In this document: positions 43,515 to 52,549 of the stretch, one piece after another
Layout: the number at the start of each line of letters is the position of its first letter
How positions within the stretch are numbered: position 1 is the stretch's first letter
From: Falsihalocynthiibacter sp042445055
GTDB taxonomy: Bacteria; Pseudomonadota; Alphaproteobacteria; Rhodobacterales; Rhodobacteraceae
Direction: 5' to 3'
Length of the DNA stretch: 64,000 nt
Assembly: GCF_042445055.1 (NCBI RefSeq)
Contig: NZ_CP170339.1
Coordinates: 3,081,866-3,145,865 of the forward strand
Notes under the pieces: generated by a model
What the model was told of the DNA's origin: nothing
Database searches by the model: none
Seen by the model: only the letters and a program-made list of their open reading frames with translations
Position numbers and translations under genes: made by a program

Positions 43515-45746
43515 ATGACCGACAAAAAACGCCCCGACATATTGTATACCATTGTAGACGAAGCTCCCCAGCTAGCCAGCGCCTCTTTGCTCCCCATCAT
43601 TCGCTCCTTTGCTTCCGCCGTGGATGTCACCGTCGGTACCAAGGATATCTCACTCGCGGGTCGTATTCTCGCAACTGTTCCAGAGTATCTCACTCCTGAA
43701 CAGCGCCAGTCGGATGACCTCGCCGAATTGGGGCAACTGGTAAAAACACCAGAAGCAAATGTCATTAAGCTTCCCAATATTTCTGCATCTATTCCGCAAC
43801 TTACCGCCGCAATCTCAGAATTGCAGGCTCAAGGTTATGCAGTTCCTGATTATCCCGAAAACCCTCAAACCGATGAAGAGAAAAACCTTCAGGCACGATA
43901 TGACGCGATTAAAGGCAGCGCGGTGAACCCTGTGCTACGCGAGGGCAATTCGGACCGCCGCTCCGCTAAAGCAGTTAAGAACTATGCGATGAAAAACCCG
44001 CACTCGATGGGTGAATGGGTGTCAACATCCAAGACGCACGTCGCTTCAATGCCGGGAAATGACTTCTTCGCGAACGAGAAATCCGCAACGATCACAGCGG
44101 CACAAACTGGCGCGGCCAAGATCGAATTTGTCGATGAAACGGGTGAAGTTTCCGTTCTGAAAGACGGCCTTGATCTCGCCGAGGGCACAGTCGTCGACGC
44201 AACCTTCATGAGCGCCGCTGCCCTTCGCGCGTTCATCAAATCCGAAATCGCAGACGCCGCAAAGCAGGGCGTATTGTTCTCTGTGCATCTTAAAGCGACA
44301 ATGATGAAGGTGTCCGACCCGATCATTTTCGGACATTTCGTCTCGGTATATCTCGAAGATGTTTTTGCCAAACACGGTACCACACTGGCGGACCTCGGCG
44401 TGAACCCCAATCAGGGCATTGGTGCCCTTCTGTCCAAAATTGACGAACTCCCCGCGGACGAGAAGCTTAAAATCTCTAGTGACATCAATGCTGCGCTCGC
44501 CGAAAAACCACCGCTTTATATGGTGGATTCCGACAAAGGTATTACGAACCTGCACGTATCGTCGGATGTCATCATCGACGCCTCGATGCCAGCGGTCATT
44601 CGCGCTGGCGGCAAAGGCTGGGGCCCGGACGGGCAGCCATCGGATACCAAATGCGTCATTCCTGACAACTGTTATGCTGGTATCTATGACGAAACGATTA
44701 ATTACTTTAAAGAAACTGGCGCGCTTGATCCTACAACCTCAGGCTCCGTTTCTAATGTTGGGCTGATGGCGCAAAAAGCCGAAGAATACGGCTCGCACCC
44801 GACAACTTTTGAAGCGCCCGCAAACGGTACGATCCGATATGTATTGGCAAATGGTGAGACGCTTCATCAGCATACTGTAGAAAAGGGCGACATCTGGCGT
44901 TCATCGACTGTTAAGGCCGCTCCGATCGAAGATTGGGTGAAGCTTGGAATTAGCCGTCAAAAGGCTACAGGCGCGGCTGCAATTTTCTGGCTGGATGAGA
45001 ACCGTGCCCATGACGCTCAGCTCATCAAGATCGTAAAAGAAATTCTGAGCGCAGAGAACGCAGATGACCTTGGCATTGAAATTATGTCGCCTCGCGATGC
45101 GACGCGTCGCAGCCTGGAGATCATTCGCGAAGGAAAAGACGCGATTTCTATTACTGGTAACGTGTTGCGTGATTATCTCACCGATCTGTTCCCGATCTTG
45201 GAATTGGGCACATCTGCCAAAATGCTCTCGATCGTGAAGCTCATGAACGGCGGCGGATTGTTCGAAACTGGTGCCGGCGGTTCTGCGCCAAAGCACGTTC
45301 AGCAATTGATGTCAGAAGGACACCTTCGCTGGGATTCACTTGGCGAGTTCTGCGCATTGGGTGAATCTCTAGCGTTCCTAGCCGACACAAAAGGTGATGC
45401 GAGAGTTGCAATCCTTGGACGTGCTGTCGAAGAAGCAACTGAGAAGTTGTTGGACGCAGGCAAGTCACCGCAACGCAAAGTGGGGCAGCTTGATAACCGC
45501 GACAGCCACTACTTCTTTGCTCTATACTGGGCCGAAGCTCTTGCCGCTCAAACAGAAGATGCCGCGCTTGCCGCACACTTTGCGCCGATCGCCGAGAAAC
45601 TTGCGGCGAACCAAGATGCGATACTTGCGGAACTTGCTTCTACGCAGGGTAAATCTGTTGAGCTTGGTGGCTACTTCCACGGCGATTTTGACAAAACCGC
45701 TGCGGTCATGCGCCCAAGCGCGACCCTCAATGCCATTATTGGGTAA
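43515..45746 (+). CDS. icd: NADP-dependent isocitrate dehydrogenase, monomeric type
   Basis: 743-residue monomeric enzyme that oxidatively decarboxylates isocitrate to 2-oxoglutarate with NADP+. It matches the monomeric family throughout ('YTIVDEAPQLASASLLPIIR', 'NSDRRSAKAVKNYAMKNPH', 'LKATMMKVSDPIIFGHFVSV', 'GLMAQKAEEYGSHPTTFE'), and is twice the length of the dimeric form. It supplies 2-oxoglutarate that GltB/GltD use. It sits inside the flagellar gene region with its own 177 bp upstream gap, so it is probably transcribed alone. Confidence 0.97.
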   Translation: MTDKKRPDILYTIVDEAPQLASASLLPIIRSFASAVDVTVGTKDISLAGRILATVPEYLTPEQRQSDDLAELGQLVKTPEANVIKLPNISASIPQLTAAISELQAQGYAVPDYPENPQTDEEKNLQARYDAIKGSAVNPVLREGNSDRRSAKAVKNYAMKNPHSMGEWVSTSKTHVASMPGNDFFANEKSATITAAQTGAAKIEFVDETGEVSVLKDGLDLAEGTVVDATFMSAAALRAFIKSEIADAAKQGVLFSVHLKATMMKVSDPIIFGHFVSVYLEDVFAKHGTTLADLGVNPNQGIGALLSKIDELPADEKLKISSDINAALAEKPPLYMVDSDKGITNLHVSSDVIIDASMPAVIRAGGKGWGPDGQPSDTKCVIPDNCYAGIYDETINYFKETGALDPTTSGSVSNVGLMAQKAEEYGSHPTTFEAPANGTIRYVLANGETLHQHTVEKGDIWRSSTVKAAPIEDWVKLGISRQKATGAAAIFWLDENRAHDAQLIKIVKEILSAENADDLGIEIMSPRDATRRSLEIIREGKDAISITGNVLRDYLTDLFPILELGTSAKMLSIVKLMNGGGLFETGAGGSAPKHVQQLMSEGHLRWDSLGEFCALGESLAFLADTKGDARVAILGRAVEEATEKLLDAGKSPQRKVGQLDNRDSHYFFALYWAEALAAQTEDAALAAHFAPIAEKLAANQDAILAELASTQGKSVELGGYFHGDFDKTAAVMRPSATLNAIIG

Positions 45747-45761
45747 CGGTTGAATAATTGT

Positions 45762-45785
45762 GGGCGCCAATATCTGTTGGCGCCC
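45762..45785. terminator. Hairpin between convergent icd and fliL2
   Basis: Perfect 9 bp stem GGGCGCCAA (45762-45770) / TTGGCGCCC (45777-45785), 6 nt loop, directly before the fliL2 stop. No T run, but stem strength and convergent position suggest a shared terminator. Confidence 0.6.
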
Positions 45786-46280
45786 CTAGCCTGCCACGTC
45801 CTGCCGAACGACATCTGAAATCAGAACGTCGGTTACGGCGTTACCTAGTTCCGTCTTTGCAACCTCGAGCAGCAAATTCTGCAAGATCACCAGATTATTA
45901 CTGCTGGTAAAGACACCACCGAACCCGCCAGCGTTCGCATGATCAAACAGAACCAGTAGGAATGCATTTCGCAGCTTAGGCTCAAAAGCCAGAACCTTTT
46001 CGCGATATCCTTCAACGACTTCTAAGTTCAAAACCATCACGACCAATGCACCAACTTGGCCGTCATTGATGGTCGGTACGACAAACTGATTGCTTAGCTT
46101 CACATACTCCAAAGACTCGTCCAAATTCGCACTACGCGGCTCAGCAATGTCGCCAACTATCTCGTCACTTGTAGGCGTACAGGTATCATTCTCGGCGGCC
46201 AGCTCTCGAAGGGTTAGTCCTCCCGCGATGCCGCCTCCGACTCCGAGAACTGTAAGGACAAGAAACAAGATAATTTTCAT
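45786..46280 (-). CDS. Second FliL-type flagellar protein
   Basis: 164-residue protein with an N-terminal membrane helix (IILFLVLTVLGVGGGIAGG) and a periplasmic FliL-like domain ('YVKLSNQFVVPTINDGQVGA', 'MVLNLEVVEGYREKV', 'LRNAFLLVLFDHANAG', 'ISDVVRQDV'). It differs clearly from FliL at 34529 in length and sequence. It ends the flgB-flgH unit, where Rhodobacteraceae usually carry such a gene; probably basal-body or stator linked. Confidence 0.75.
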   Translation of the reverse strand: MKIILFLVLTVLGVGGGIAGGLTLRELAAENDTCTPTSDEIVGDIAEPRSANLDESLEYVKLSNQFVVPTINDGQVGALVVMVLNLEVVEGYREKVLAFEPKLRNAFLLVLFDHANAGGFGGVFTSSNNLVILQNLLLEVAKTELGNAVTDVLISDVVRQDVAG

Positions 46281-46289
46281 CCAATCCCC

Positions 46290-47015
46290 CTAGAACGGCA
46301 AAATGATGTCGTTAATCTGCTGACCGTAGGCTGGCTGTAGCACCTGAGTGATTTGCCCCCTCCCACCATAGGAAATTCGCGCGGAGGCGATTTTGTCATA
46401 GGTGATCTGGTTTTGGCGGGAGATGTCTTCTGGTCGAACATAGCCCGAGACGAGCAACTCGCGAATTTCGAAGTTTACGCGCACCTCTTGTGATCCCTCG
46501 ATTGCAAACACGCCGTTTTGCAGCACATCAACGACCGTCGCGGCGACCCGTAGCGTCAGTTTCTCGTTCCTGCGCACAGAACCATTTCCCGAGTGACTCG
46601 TCGCCGAATTGGTCTCTACCGCGTCAGCCATATTAGCGCCAATTGGCAATTTTTCGTTAGCGCGCTGGGGTAAGCCAAAGAAAGAAGGGATACCCATCGA
46701 GGTCTTGCCTGTGCGTTTTCGGGAGGTCGTATTCGATATCTCAGCCTTCTCATCTATTTCGATTACAACCGTTAGAATATCTCCACGTCTTAAAGCGCGT
46801 CGATCCCCCAGCAATGACTGTCGCTCCGCACTCCAAAGTGAAGCTGCATCTCGCCGTTGTGTAGGCGTCAGTTGCGCAGGAAATCCCGGCGACATCATTG
46901 AAGAATACTCAAGAGATCCCCTTGTCTCGGTAAATTCTGGAGCCTTCCCAACATCACCAAGAGACTGGCAACCCGCTAGAAACAAGACGTATAGGAAACT
47001 TAGAATTCTATGCAT
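46290..47015 (-). CDS. flgH: Flagellar L-ring lipoprotein FlgH
   Basis: 241-residue outer-membrane L-ring protein. Lipobox 'LFLAGC' with the acylated cysteine at residue 16; conserved body motifs 'SLWSAERQSLLGDRRALRRG', 'DILTVVIEIDEKAEISN' and C-terminal 'SGYVRPEDISRQNQI'. 9 bp before fliL2 and 14 bp after flgA. The P-ring partner flgI is not in this window. Confidence 0.96.
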   Translation of the reverse strand: MHRILSFLYVLFLAGCQSLGDVGKAPEFTETRGSLEYSSMMSPGFPAQLTPTQRRDAASLWSAERQSLLGDRRALRRGDILTVVIEIDEKAEISNTTSRKRTGKTSMGIPSFFGLPQRANEKLPIGANMADAVETNSATSHSGNGSVRRNEKLTLRVAATVVDVLQNGVFAIEGSQEVRVNFEIRELLVSGYVRPEDISRQNQITYDKIASARISYGGRGQITQVLQPAYGQQINDIILPF

Positions 47016-47029
47016 ATTGGCCTCTATTG

Positions 47030-47449
47030 CTATTGAACTAAAATCGAACCATCCGCCTGAACGACCCCTGAAACGGTCGTGCGAGAGGCAAGGTTCATGA
47101 AACGCAAAACATCATTCGCGCCGCCGCGTCCAAGCGACCGCGCCTCGACCGAAATATTCAAACCACCATCAATATACGTAAGGGTAACGATTTGATTTCT
47201 CTCGACCATTGCAGGAGATCCAACTTCCGCACGGCGAATAGGACGTCCAGCGTAAATAGTTGTGCGCGCCTCCAGGCCGATCACATCTGTGGGGGTCTGG
47301 AACGTGCCAGGAATAGTGTCTGTACTAACCGTAAAATCGTCAGACGTGATGACTGTGCGGCTCGGGATTGTTCGTGCCGCAAGCATGGTGTCCGCATGGG
47401 CCTCAGCCAACACAAGAACACAAACTATGAAGTATACTAGCGCCCTCAT
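47030..47449 (-). CDS. flgA: P-ring assembly chaperone FlgA
   Basis: 139-residue exported protein with a signal peptide (MRALVYFIVCVLVLAEAHA) and a SAF/FlgA domain ('ARTIPSRTVITSDDF', 'ARTTIYAGRPIRRAEVG', 'VSGVVQADGSILVQ'). Short compared with enteric FlgA because it lacks the N-terminal extension, as usual in alphaproteobacteria. Overlaps flgG by 4 bp. Confidence 0.92.
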   Translation of the reverse strand: MRALVYFIVCVLVLAEAHADTMLAARTIPSRTVITSDDFTVSTDTIPGTFQTPTDVIGLEARTTIYAGRPIRRAEVGSPAMVERNQIVTLTYIDGGLNISVEARSLGRGGANDVLRFMNLASRTTVSGVVQADGSILVQ

Positions 47450-48231
47450 CGGATCTGCGTTGTTGCGCCGAGCATTTGATCTGCTGCGGTTAACACCTTG
47501 GCGTTCAACTCGTATCCACGCTGTGCTTCGATTAGCTCCGTGACCTCGCGCACTGCATCAACGGAAGAACTCTCTAGATAGCCCTGACGCAAGGTTCCAA
47601 GGCCATTTTCACCTGGCGTGCTCACATTCGGTCCGCCAGAAGCAGATGACTCTAGAAACAGATTTGACCCGATTGCCTCAAGCCCCTTGGAATTCGAAAA
47701 CCCGACCACCGTAAACTGCCCGAGCAACTCCGCCTCAACCCGATCAGAGAAGTAGGCGTAGACTTCGCCCTCAGCATTGATCGAGATACTCCGCGCATCA
47801 GCCGGAATAGTTATTTCTGGCGCAACCGCATAGCCGTCAGAAGTTACTACAAGACCATCTGCCGACCGCTGAAGCCCACCGTCCCGCGTATAGGCGGACT
47901 GACCTGACGGTAGTGTCACCTCCAAATAACCGTCACCGTCAATTGCAAGGTCCAAGTCTCCTCCCGTTTCAGAGAGGCTACCTTGTGCAAGCTCAACGGT
48001 TATAGATGACGGACGAACACCCAAGCCTAGCTGCACACCAGTTGGCAAAATCGTGCCATCCGAAGCGTTAATTGTGCCAGCGCGAGTTTGCTGCTGGTAA
48101 TGCAAGTCGGCAAACTCGGCACGGCGAGCGTTATAGCCCGTTGTGTTCATATTCGCGAGATTGTTGGAAATCGTTTCAACCCGCATCTGTTGAGCGGCCA
48201 TCCCCGTCGCGGCAATTGCTAGCGCACGCAT
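47446..48231 (-). CDS. flgG: Distal rod protein FlgG
   Basis: 261-residue rod protein. The N-terminal 'MAAQQMRVETISNNLANMNT' and C-terminal 'SVDAVREVTELIEAQRGYEL' are the rod/hook motifs, the latter forming the coiled-coil core. AAGGAC precedes the ATG at 48231; an open extension of 18 codons upstream has no support. Position and length separate it from FlgF. Confidence 0.95.
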   Translation of the reverse strand: MRALAIAATGMAAQQMRVETISNNLANMNTTGYNARRAEFADLHYQQQTRAGTINASDGTILPTGVQLGLGVRPSSITVELAQGSLSETGGDLDLAIDGDGYLEVTLPSGQSAYTRDGGLQRSADGLVVTSDGYAVAPEITIPADARSISINAEGEVYAYFSDRVEAELLGQFTVVGFSNSKGLEAIGSNLFLESSASGGPNVSTPGENGLGTLRQGYLESSSVDAVREVTELIEAQRGYELNAKVLTAADQMLGATTQIR

Positions 48232-48247
48232 GAATTGTCCTTTCCTA

Positions 48248-48961
48248 TTAACCCAAAACTCGAAGGACCGAACGAATGCGCTCATCCTCTTTTTCTAAGA
48301 AACCCTGACCTTGCTCGTAAGCTCGCTGCACTTCGATCAATCGCGACACCTCGGCAACGGGGTTTACGTTTGAATCCTCGACATAACCTTGAAGAATGGT
48401 CTGGTTTTCAACAGGTTGCACCTCACCATTTACCGAGAACCGAACACCATCTTCGCGCCGCATTGCATGCGTTTCGCGCGGCACGAATAAACCGATTTGT
48501 GCAAGCGGGTCGCCATTCGCGCTCAGGGTTCCGTCCGCCGAAATCTGGAAATCGCTCACGTCAGGCGGAACAAAGATCGGTGTTCCGCCAACATCTAACA
48601 GACGCATTCCATCGTGCGAAACAAGGTCGCCATTGGCATTTGGCGTAAACGTTCCCGCTCGGGTCAGGCGCTCCCCTTCTGGGGTCTCCAGCATAAAGAA
48701 GCCGTCGCCTTCAATCGCCAGATCGAACGCTCCTCCAGTTTGAGTTAGGGCGCCCTGTGTTAAGCTCGTATTCGCGACCGCCGCAGTCGCCATCGACAAA
48801 CTCGGGTCATCACGGCCCAGCGCATCGACGTGCTCAGCAAATATGACACCCTCTTTGCGAAATCCGGTTGTCGCCATATTCGCAAGGTTATTGGCCACCG
48901 ATTGCATTTCTCGCATGAGGCCAGATTGCCTTGTTAGCGTCGTATATCCCGCGTTATCCAT
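48248..48961 (-). CDS. flgF: Proximal rod protein FlgF
   Basis: 237-residue rod protein with 'MREMQSVANNLANMATTGFR' and C-terminal 'NPVAEVSRLIEVQRAYEQGQ'. AGGAG lies 7 nt before the ATG at 48961; a TTG two codons earlier is less likely. 2 bp after fliQ, 16 bp before flgG. Confidence 0.94.
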   Translation of the reverse strand: MDNAGYTTLTRQSGLMREMQSVANNLANMATTGFRKEGVIFAEHVDALGRDDPSLSMATAAVANTSLTQGALTQTGGAFDLAIEGDGFFMLETPEGERLTRAGTFTPNANGDLVSHDGMRLLDVGGTPIFVPPDVSDFQISADGTLSANGDPLAQIGLFVPRETHAMRREDGVRFSVNGEVQPVENQTILQGYVEDSNVNPVAEVSRLIEVQRAYEQGQGFLEKEDERIRSVLRVLG

Positions 48962-48963
48962 AC

Positions 48964-49230
48964 TCAAACTCCTGCTACTAAGGGAACGATCGTGACCTTA
49001 AAGAATGAAACCAGCGTCTCTGTCATGAAGCCCATGGTGATCCAAAACACGATCAGAATGACCGCGAGCTTTGGCACGAATGTCAGTGTCATTTCCTGCA
49101 CTGACGTAAGAGCCTGAAAGAGCCCGACAACGACGCCAGCCACCAATGCAACCGTTAAGATCGGCGTCGAGATGATGACCGACACCCACAAACCTTGACG
49201 CAAAGTGTCATAAAAAATGACCTCATCCAC
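48964..49230 (-). CDS. fliQ: Flagellar export gate protein FliQ
   Basis: 88-residue two-helix gate protein, helices at about residues 16-38 and 53-75, with conserved 'GVVVGLFQALTSVQEMTLTF'. GTG start, 3 bp after fliE. Here fliQ is apart from fliP and fliR, inside the rod genes. Confidence 0.94.
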   Translation of the reverse strand: MDEVIFYDTLRQGLWVSVIISTPILTVALVAGVVVGLFQALTSVQEMTLTFVPKLAVILIVFWITMGFMTETLVSFFKVTIVPLVAGV

Positions 49231-49233
49231 GCG

Positions 49234-49515
49234 TTACACCGGCATCCGTAGAATCTCTAGATAGGCTTCCACGACTTTGTCGCGCACAGCTACTGCGGTC
49301 TCTACGGCGAGCTCGGTTTGAGCCAACGCCTGAACCAGAGAATTAGGGTCCGCGCCACTCGTCATTGCCGCCAGCGCTTGTTGCTCTCCATTCGCGAGCG
49401 TCGTCGCAAAATCTTGCGCAACCTTGGCAAAAGCCTCGCCGCCCTCGGGTTTAGGGGCGGTGGCGGGACGCGTGGCGGCATAATTCTGAGCCGCTAAGGA
49501 AGATCTAATATCCAT
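49234..49515 (-). CDS. fliE: Hook-basal body adaptor FliE
   Basis: 93-residue protein joining MS ring and rod. Helical pattern with 'ALAQTELAVETAVAVRDKVV' and the ending 'AYLEILRMPV' are FliE signatures. Between flgC and fliQ. Confidence 0.93.
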   Translation of the reverse strand: MDIRSSLAAQNYAATRPATAPKPEGGEAFAKVAQDFATTLANGEQQALAAMTSGADPNSLVQALAQTELAVETAVAVRDKVVEAYLEILRMPV

Positions 49516-49527
49516 TCTGGATTCCCT

Positions 49528-49920
49528 CTATTTACGTAAGAGCTCAAGCAACGCAGAAGACATCTGCCGCGCCTGATCGAACATTTTCAAGTTGGCCTCG
49601 TAGCTTCGCTGCGCTTCGCGCGCGTCGGCGATTTCGACGACCAAATCGACGTTTGAGCCTTGGATATGGCCCGTTTCATCGGCCAATGGGTGCGAAGGAT
49701 CATAAACTCTATTCAGTTCCGACCGATCCAATTTGACGTCACCCGCGCGCACTTCTCCCGTGCGGTTACCGCCCTGCAAGACCGCTTCGAACGAGGCAGT
49801 CTTACGGTGGTAACCTGGGGTATCTGTGTTCGCGATATTCTCAGAAACATGGCGCAATCGCGTGGATTGTGCCTGCATTCCGCTCGCTGAAAGAGCCAGC
49901 GTTTTCATTAGATCACTCAT
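49528..49920 (-). CDS. flgC: Proximal rod protein FlgC
   Basis: 130-residue rod protein: 'ALSASGMQAQSTRLRHVSEN' and 'IANTDTPGYHRKTASF' at the N-terminus and 'ANLKMFDQARQMSSALLELL' at the C-terminus, standard for FlgC. 13 bp after flgB. Confidence 0.95.
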   Translation of the reverse strand: MSDLMKTLALSASGMQAQSTRLRHVSENIANTDTPGYHRKTASFEAVLQGGNRTGEVRAGDVKLDRSELNRVYDPSHPLADETGHIQGSNVDLVVEIADAREAQRSYEANLKMFDQARQMSSALLELLRK

Positions 49921-49933
49921 ATGCCCTGCCTTT

Positions 49934-50317
49934 CTAGCGGATGCTCGTTCGCAAAATGTTCAGCGAAGATTTGTAGATGGAAATTGCGGTATCAAACTGA
50001 TGTCGCGTTTCCGCAGCGCGCATTAACTCGGTCTCCAACGAAACAGAGTTCCCGTTCGGGGAAAGTGCTCCACGCGTGCCGTCCATAATCAAAGTGGCGG
50101 CATAATGCGCCTCACCTGCGCTCAAATGACTAGCGCGGGTTGCTCGCAATGGTGACGAACCCTGATCCCGAAAAGTTTCAGAGAACTCCGCAACATCACG
50201 GGCCTTGAACCCAGGTGTGTCTGCGTTCGCTATGTTCTGTGCAATCGTCGCGTGGCGCGTGCTTGCGTGCGATGTCATGGCTTGCGACATGCGCATTATG
50301 TTCAGTTTTTCAAACAT
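49934..50317 (-). CDS. flgB: Proximal rod protein FlgB
   Basis: 127-residue rod protein with 'ATIAQNIANADTPGFKARDV' and 'ETRHQFDTAISIYKSSLNIL'. The ATG at 50317 has GAGG upstream; a further nine open codons are not needed. First gene of the nine-gene flgB to fliL2 unit, divergent from fliI. Confidence 0.94.
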   Translation of the reverse strand: MFEKLNIMRMSQAMTSHASTRHATIAQNIANADTPGFKARDVAEFSETFRDQGSSPLRATRASHLSAGEAHYAATLIMDGTRGALSPNGNSVSLETELMRAAETRHQFDTAISIYKSSLNILRTSIR

Positions 50318-50340
50318 CGGGGCTTCTCCCTCGACCGGCT

Positions 50341-50355
50341 TCAACTAACTCTTAA
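50341..50355. promoter_or_regulatory. CtrA-like site between flgB and fliI
   Basis: TCAA-CTAACTC-TTAA (minus strand TTAA-N7-TTGA), one mismatch from the CtrA full site, 23 bp before flgB and 44 bp before fliI. Consensus match only. Confidence 0.35.
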
Positions 50356-50399
50356 CGGTGATTCCTTTAGAAAGGGTTAGTGATCAAAAAGGGAACAAA

Positions 50400-51743
50400 A
50401 TGCAGTCTTCAGATTTCAGTGCGCTCGCGGCGGCGATCGGCAGAACACAAGTTGCGTTCGATATTGGACGCGTGACGAGTATCAATCAAAATACGCTTAG
50501 TATTAAGGGGTTATCGAAGCGCGCCAGTATAGGAGATCAGGTCGAAATCACGCGGCTTAGCGGTGAAAGCATTGGTGGAGAAATACTGAACATTGCGCCC
50601 GACTCAGTTTCTGTTTTGCCAGACGGAGATGTCGAAGGAATCGTTCTTGGAGCACAGGCTAAACTCATTGGGCCAAATGTCTTGTTCCCTTCCGACCAAT
50701 GGGTTGGCCGCGTAATTGATCCTGCGGGAAATGCGCTTGATGGCAAGACGCTTAACAAGGGAGCCATCGCGCGCCCACTCCGCTCGGCACCTCCCAAACC
50801 GGCGGGAAGGCGCGCGATGGGGGAACGTCTGGAAACTGGTTTGGCCGTATTCAACACTCTGCTCCCAATTGCAAAAGGGCAACGGATCGGCTTGTTCTCT
50901 GGGTCGGGTGTCGGGAAATCCACACTGCTGTCCAATCTTTCGCAGGGGGTACAAGCAGATATTGTGGTCGTCGCTCTGATCGGAGAGCGCGGACGTGAAG
51001 TGCGCGAATTCGTAGAAAATGTACTCGGCCCCGAAGGAATGAAGCGAGCGATTGTCGTCGCCGCCACGTCCGATCAATCCCCACTTATTAGACGCAGGTG
51101 CGCATTCTCTGCGATGGCGATCGCCGAACATTTTCGCGACCAAGGATTACACGTTTTGCTGCTTGCCGATTCAATCACTCGTTTCGCAGAAGCACATAGA
51201 GAAGTTGCCCTACCTTCAGGAGAAGAAGCGAGCCTGAAGGGTTTTCCGCCATCTACTTCATCTTCGATCATGGCGCTATGTGAACGAGCGGGTCCGGGCG
51301 CGGGGATGTCGGGAGATATTACTGCTGTATTCACAGTGTTGGTCGCTGGATCGGATATGGAAGAGCCCATCGCAGACATATTGCGCGGAGTTTTGGACGG
51401 GCACGTTGTATTGGACCGTTCGATAGCGGAGCGCGGACGTTTCCCGGCAATTGATCTCCTTCAATCCGTATCGCGCAGCTTACCAGCCATCGCTTCAGAA
51501 GTTGAAAACCAGTGTATTCGTGATGCTCGGCAGTTGCTTGGCACTTACGATAAGGCAGAAATGATGATTCAAGCGGGTCTCTATTCGCACGGAACAGATT
51601 CACAAATTGATGCAGCGATTGAAGCTTGGCCACTACTTGATGAATTTATTACGCTTCGCGAAGGCAATAATATCAATCAAAGCTTTGAGAAACTTGCTCA
51701 GTGCCTAACGTTCAAAGAAGCTGATCCCTCGACCAACCATTAG
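50400..51743 (+). CDS. fliI: Flagellar export ATPase FliI
   Basis: 447-residue ATPase of the F1-beta-like family that powers export. Walker A 'LFSGSGVGKST' (about residues 165-175), 'VVALIGERGREVREF', and 'LLADSITRFAEAHREVALP' with the Walker B aspartate are intact. Start at the ATG at 50400, with AAAGGG just upstream; 14 more codons are open before it. Its stop overlaps the DUF1217 gene on the other strand by 4 bp. Confidence 0.96.
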   Translation: MQSSDFSALAAAIGRTQVAFDIGRVTSINQNTLSIKGLSKRASIGDQVEITRLSGESIGGEILNIAPDSVSVLPDGDVEGIVLGAQAKLIGPNVLFPSDQWVGRVIDPAGNALDGKTLNKGAIARPLRSAPPKPAGRRAMGERLETGLAVFNTLLPIAKGQRIGLFSGSGVGKSTLLSNLSQGVQADIVVVALIGERGREVREFVENVLGPEGMKRAIVVAATSDQSPLIRRRCAFSAMAIAEHFRDQGLHVLLLADSITRFAEAHREVALPSGEEASLKGFPPSTSSSIMALCERAGPGAGMSGDITAVFTVLVAGSDMEEPIADILRGVLDGHVVLDRSIAERGRFPAIDLLQSVSRSLPAIASEVENQCIRDARQLLGTYDKAEMMIQAGLYSHGTDSQIDAAIEAWPLLDEFITLREGNNINQSFEKLAQCLTFKEADPSTNH

Positions 51744-52549
51744 AATGGGGAGGGCAATCGGGCACTTTGCAAGAGCGTTAGAGCCGCTTGGCCCGATTGA
51801 ACATTTGTGTTCATGGCTTGGAGCTGCGAACGTATCATATACTGCTTGATAAGTTCTTCTTGCGTCTCTTCAGAAACAAATATCGACGGATCGCTTGATC
51901 CGAATTGCCGTTCAGCTTTCTCTTGGTAGACTTCAAGTTGGCGATCCAAGTCCAAGGCAGCAAAAGAACTGGGAAGATTAAACACTGTATCAAACACCTG
52001 ACGAAGTGGAGGATTGCCCATAATTGTAAACCACTTGCTATTCTCGCTTATCTCACTTCCCGATATTGTGGGCATCTCTCGCTTTACCGTTAGCGCAAGG
52101 CGCATATCGTCATCCGCATCACCTACCGCGACTTCAAATTGGCGCCCCATGTAGGCCGTCGCAATGCGATCACCAAAGTTTGAAATAGCGGAGTTAGGCA
52201 CGCCCATATCAAAGCCAAACGCCTTCGCCATTTCTAGATAACGTTTATCTGATAATCGGTGAGCGAAAGCTTCGTCATCAAGCGAGCCTTCTGACAGTAC
52301 TTTCTCAACGAAAGCTTTGTTCGGCAAATCCGCTTCGAGACCAAACGCGCCGAGCGCAACTTTTAGCACTGTGCGGTCATTTACGAGATCATGGGCAGTT
52401 GCGATCTCTCCGATGTTGTCCTTGAAATAAGCAACTTCCCTTCCGATGAGAGGTGATGAATCGTGCATTTCCTGCTGCGTTTCCTTGGTCCGCTCCAGAA
52501 AGGTCCATCCCGCATATCCCCCCATCGGTAAAATCGCTTGGAACGTCAT
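51740..52549 (-). CDS. DUF1217 flagellar-cluster protein
   Basis: 269-residue helical, soluble protein of the DUF1217 family ('REVAYFKDNIGEIATAHDLV', 'ALGAFGLEADLPNKAFVEKV', 'RRLEV-type' paired motifs and the C-terminal 'IRSQLQAMNTNVQSGQAALT'). The ending resembles flagellin-family C-terminal helices, which suggests an axial or export-linked role. The function is not established. Last gene of the flagellin-flaF-flbT set. Confidence 0.82.
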   Translation of the reverse strand: MTFQAILPMGGYAGWTFLERTKETQQEMHDSSPLIGREVAYFKDNIGEIATAHDLVNDRTVLKVALGAFGLEADLPNKAFVEKVLSEGSLDDEAFAHRLSDKRYLEMAKAFGFDMGVPNSAISNFGDRIATAYMGRQFEVAVGDADDDMRLALTVKREMPTISGSEISENSKWFTIMGNPPLRQVFDTVFNLPSSFAALDLDRQLEVYQEKAERQFGSSDPSIFVSEETQEELIKQYMIRSQLQAMNTNVQSGQAALTLLQSARLPSPF

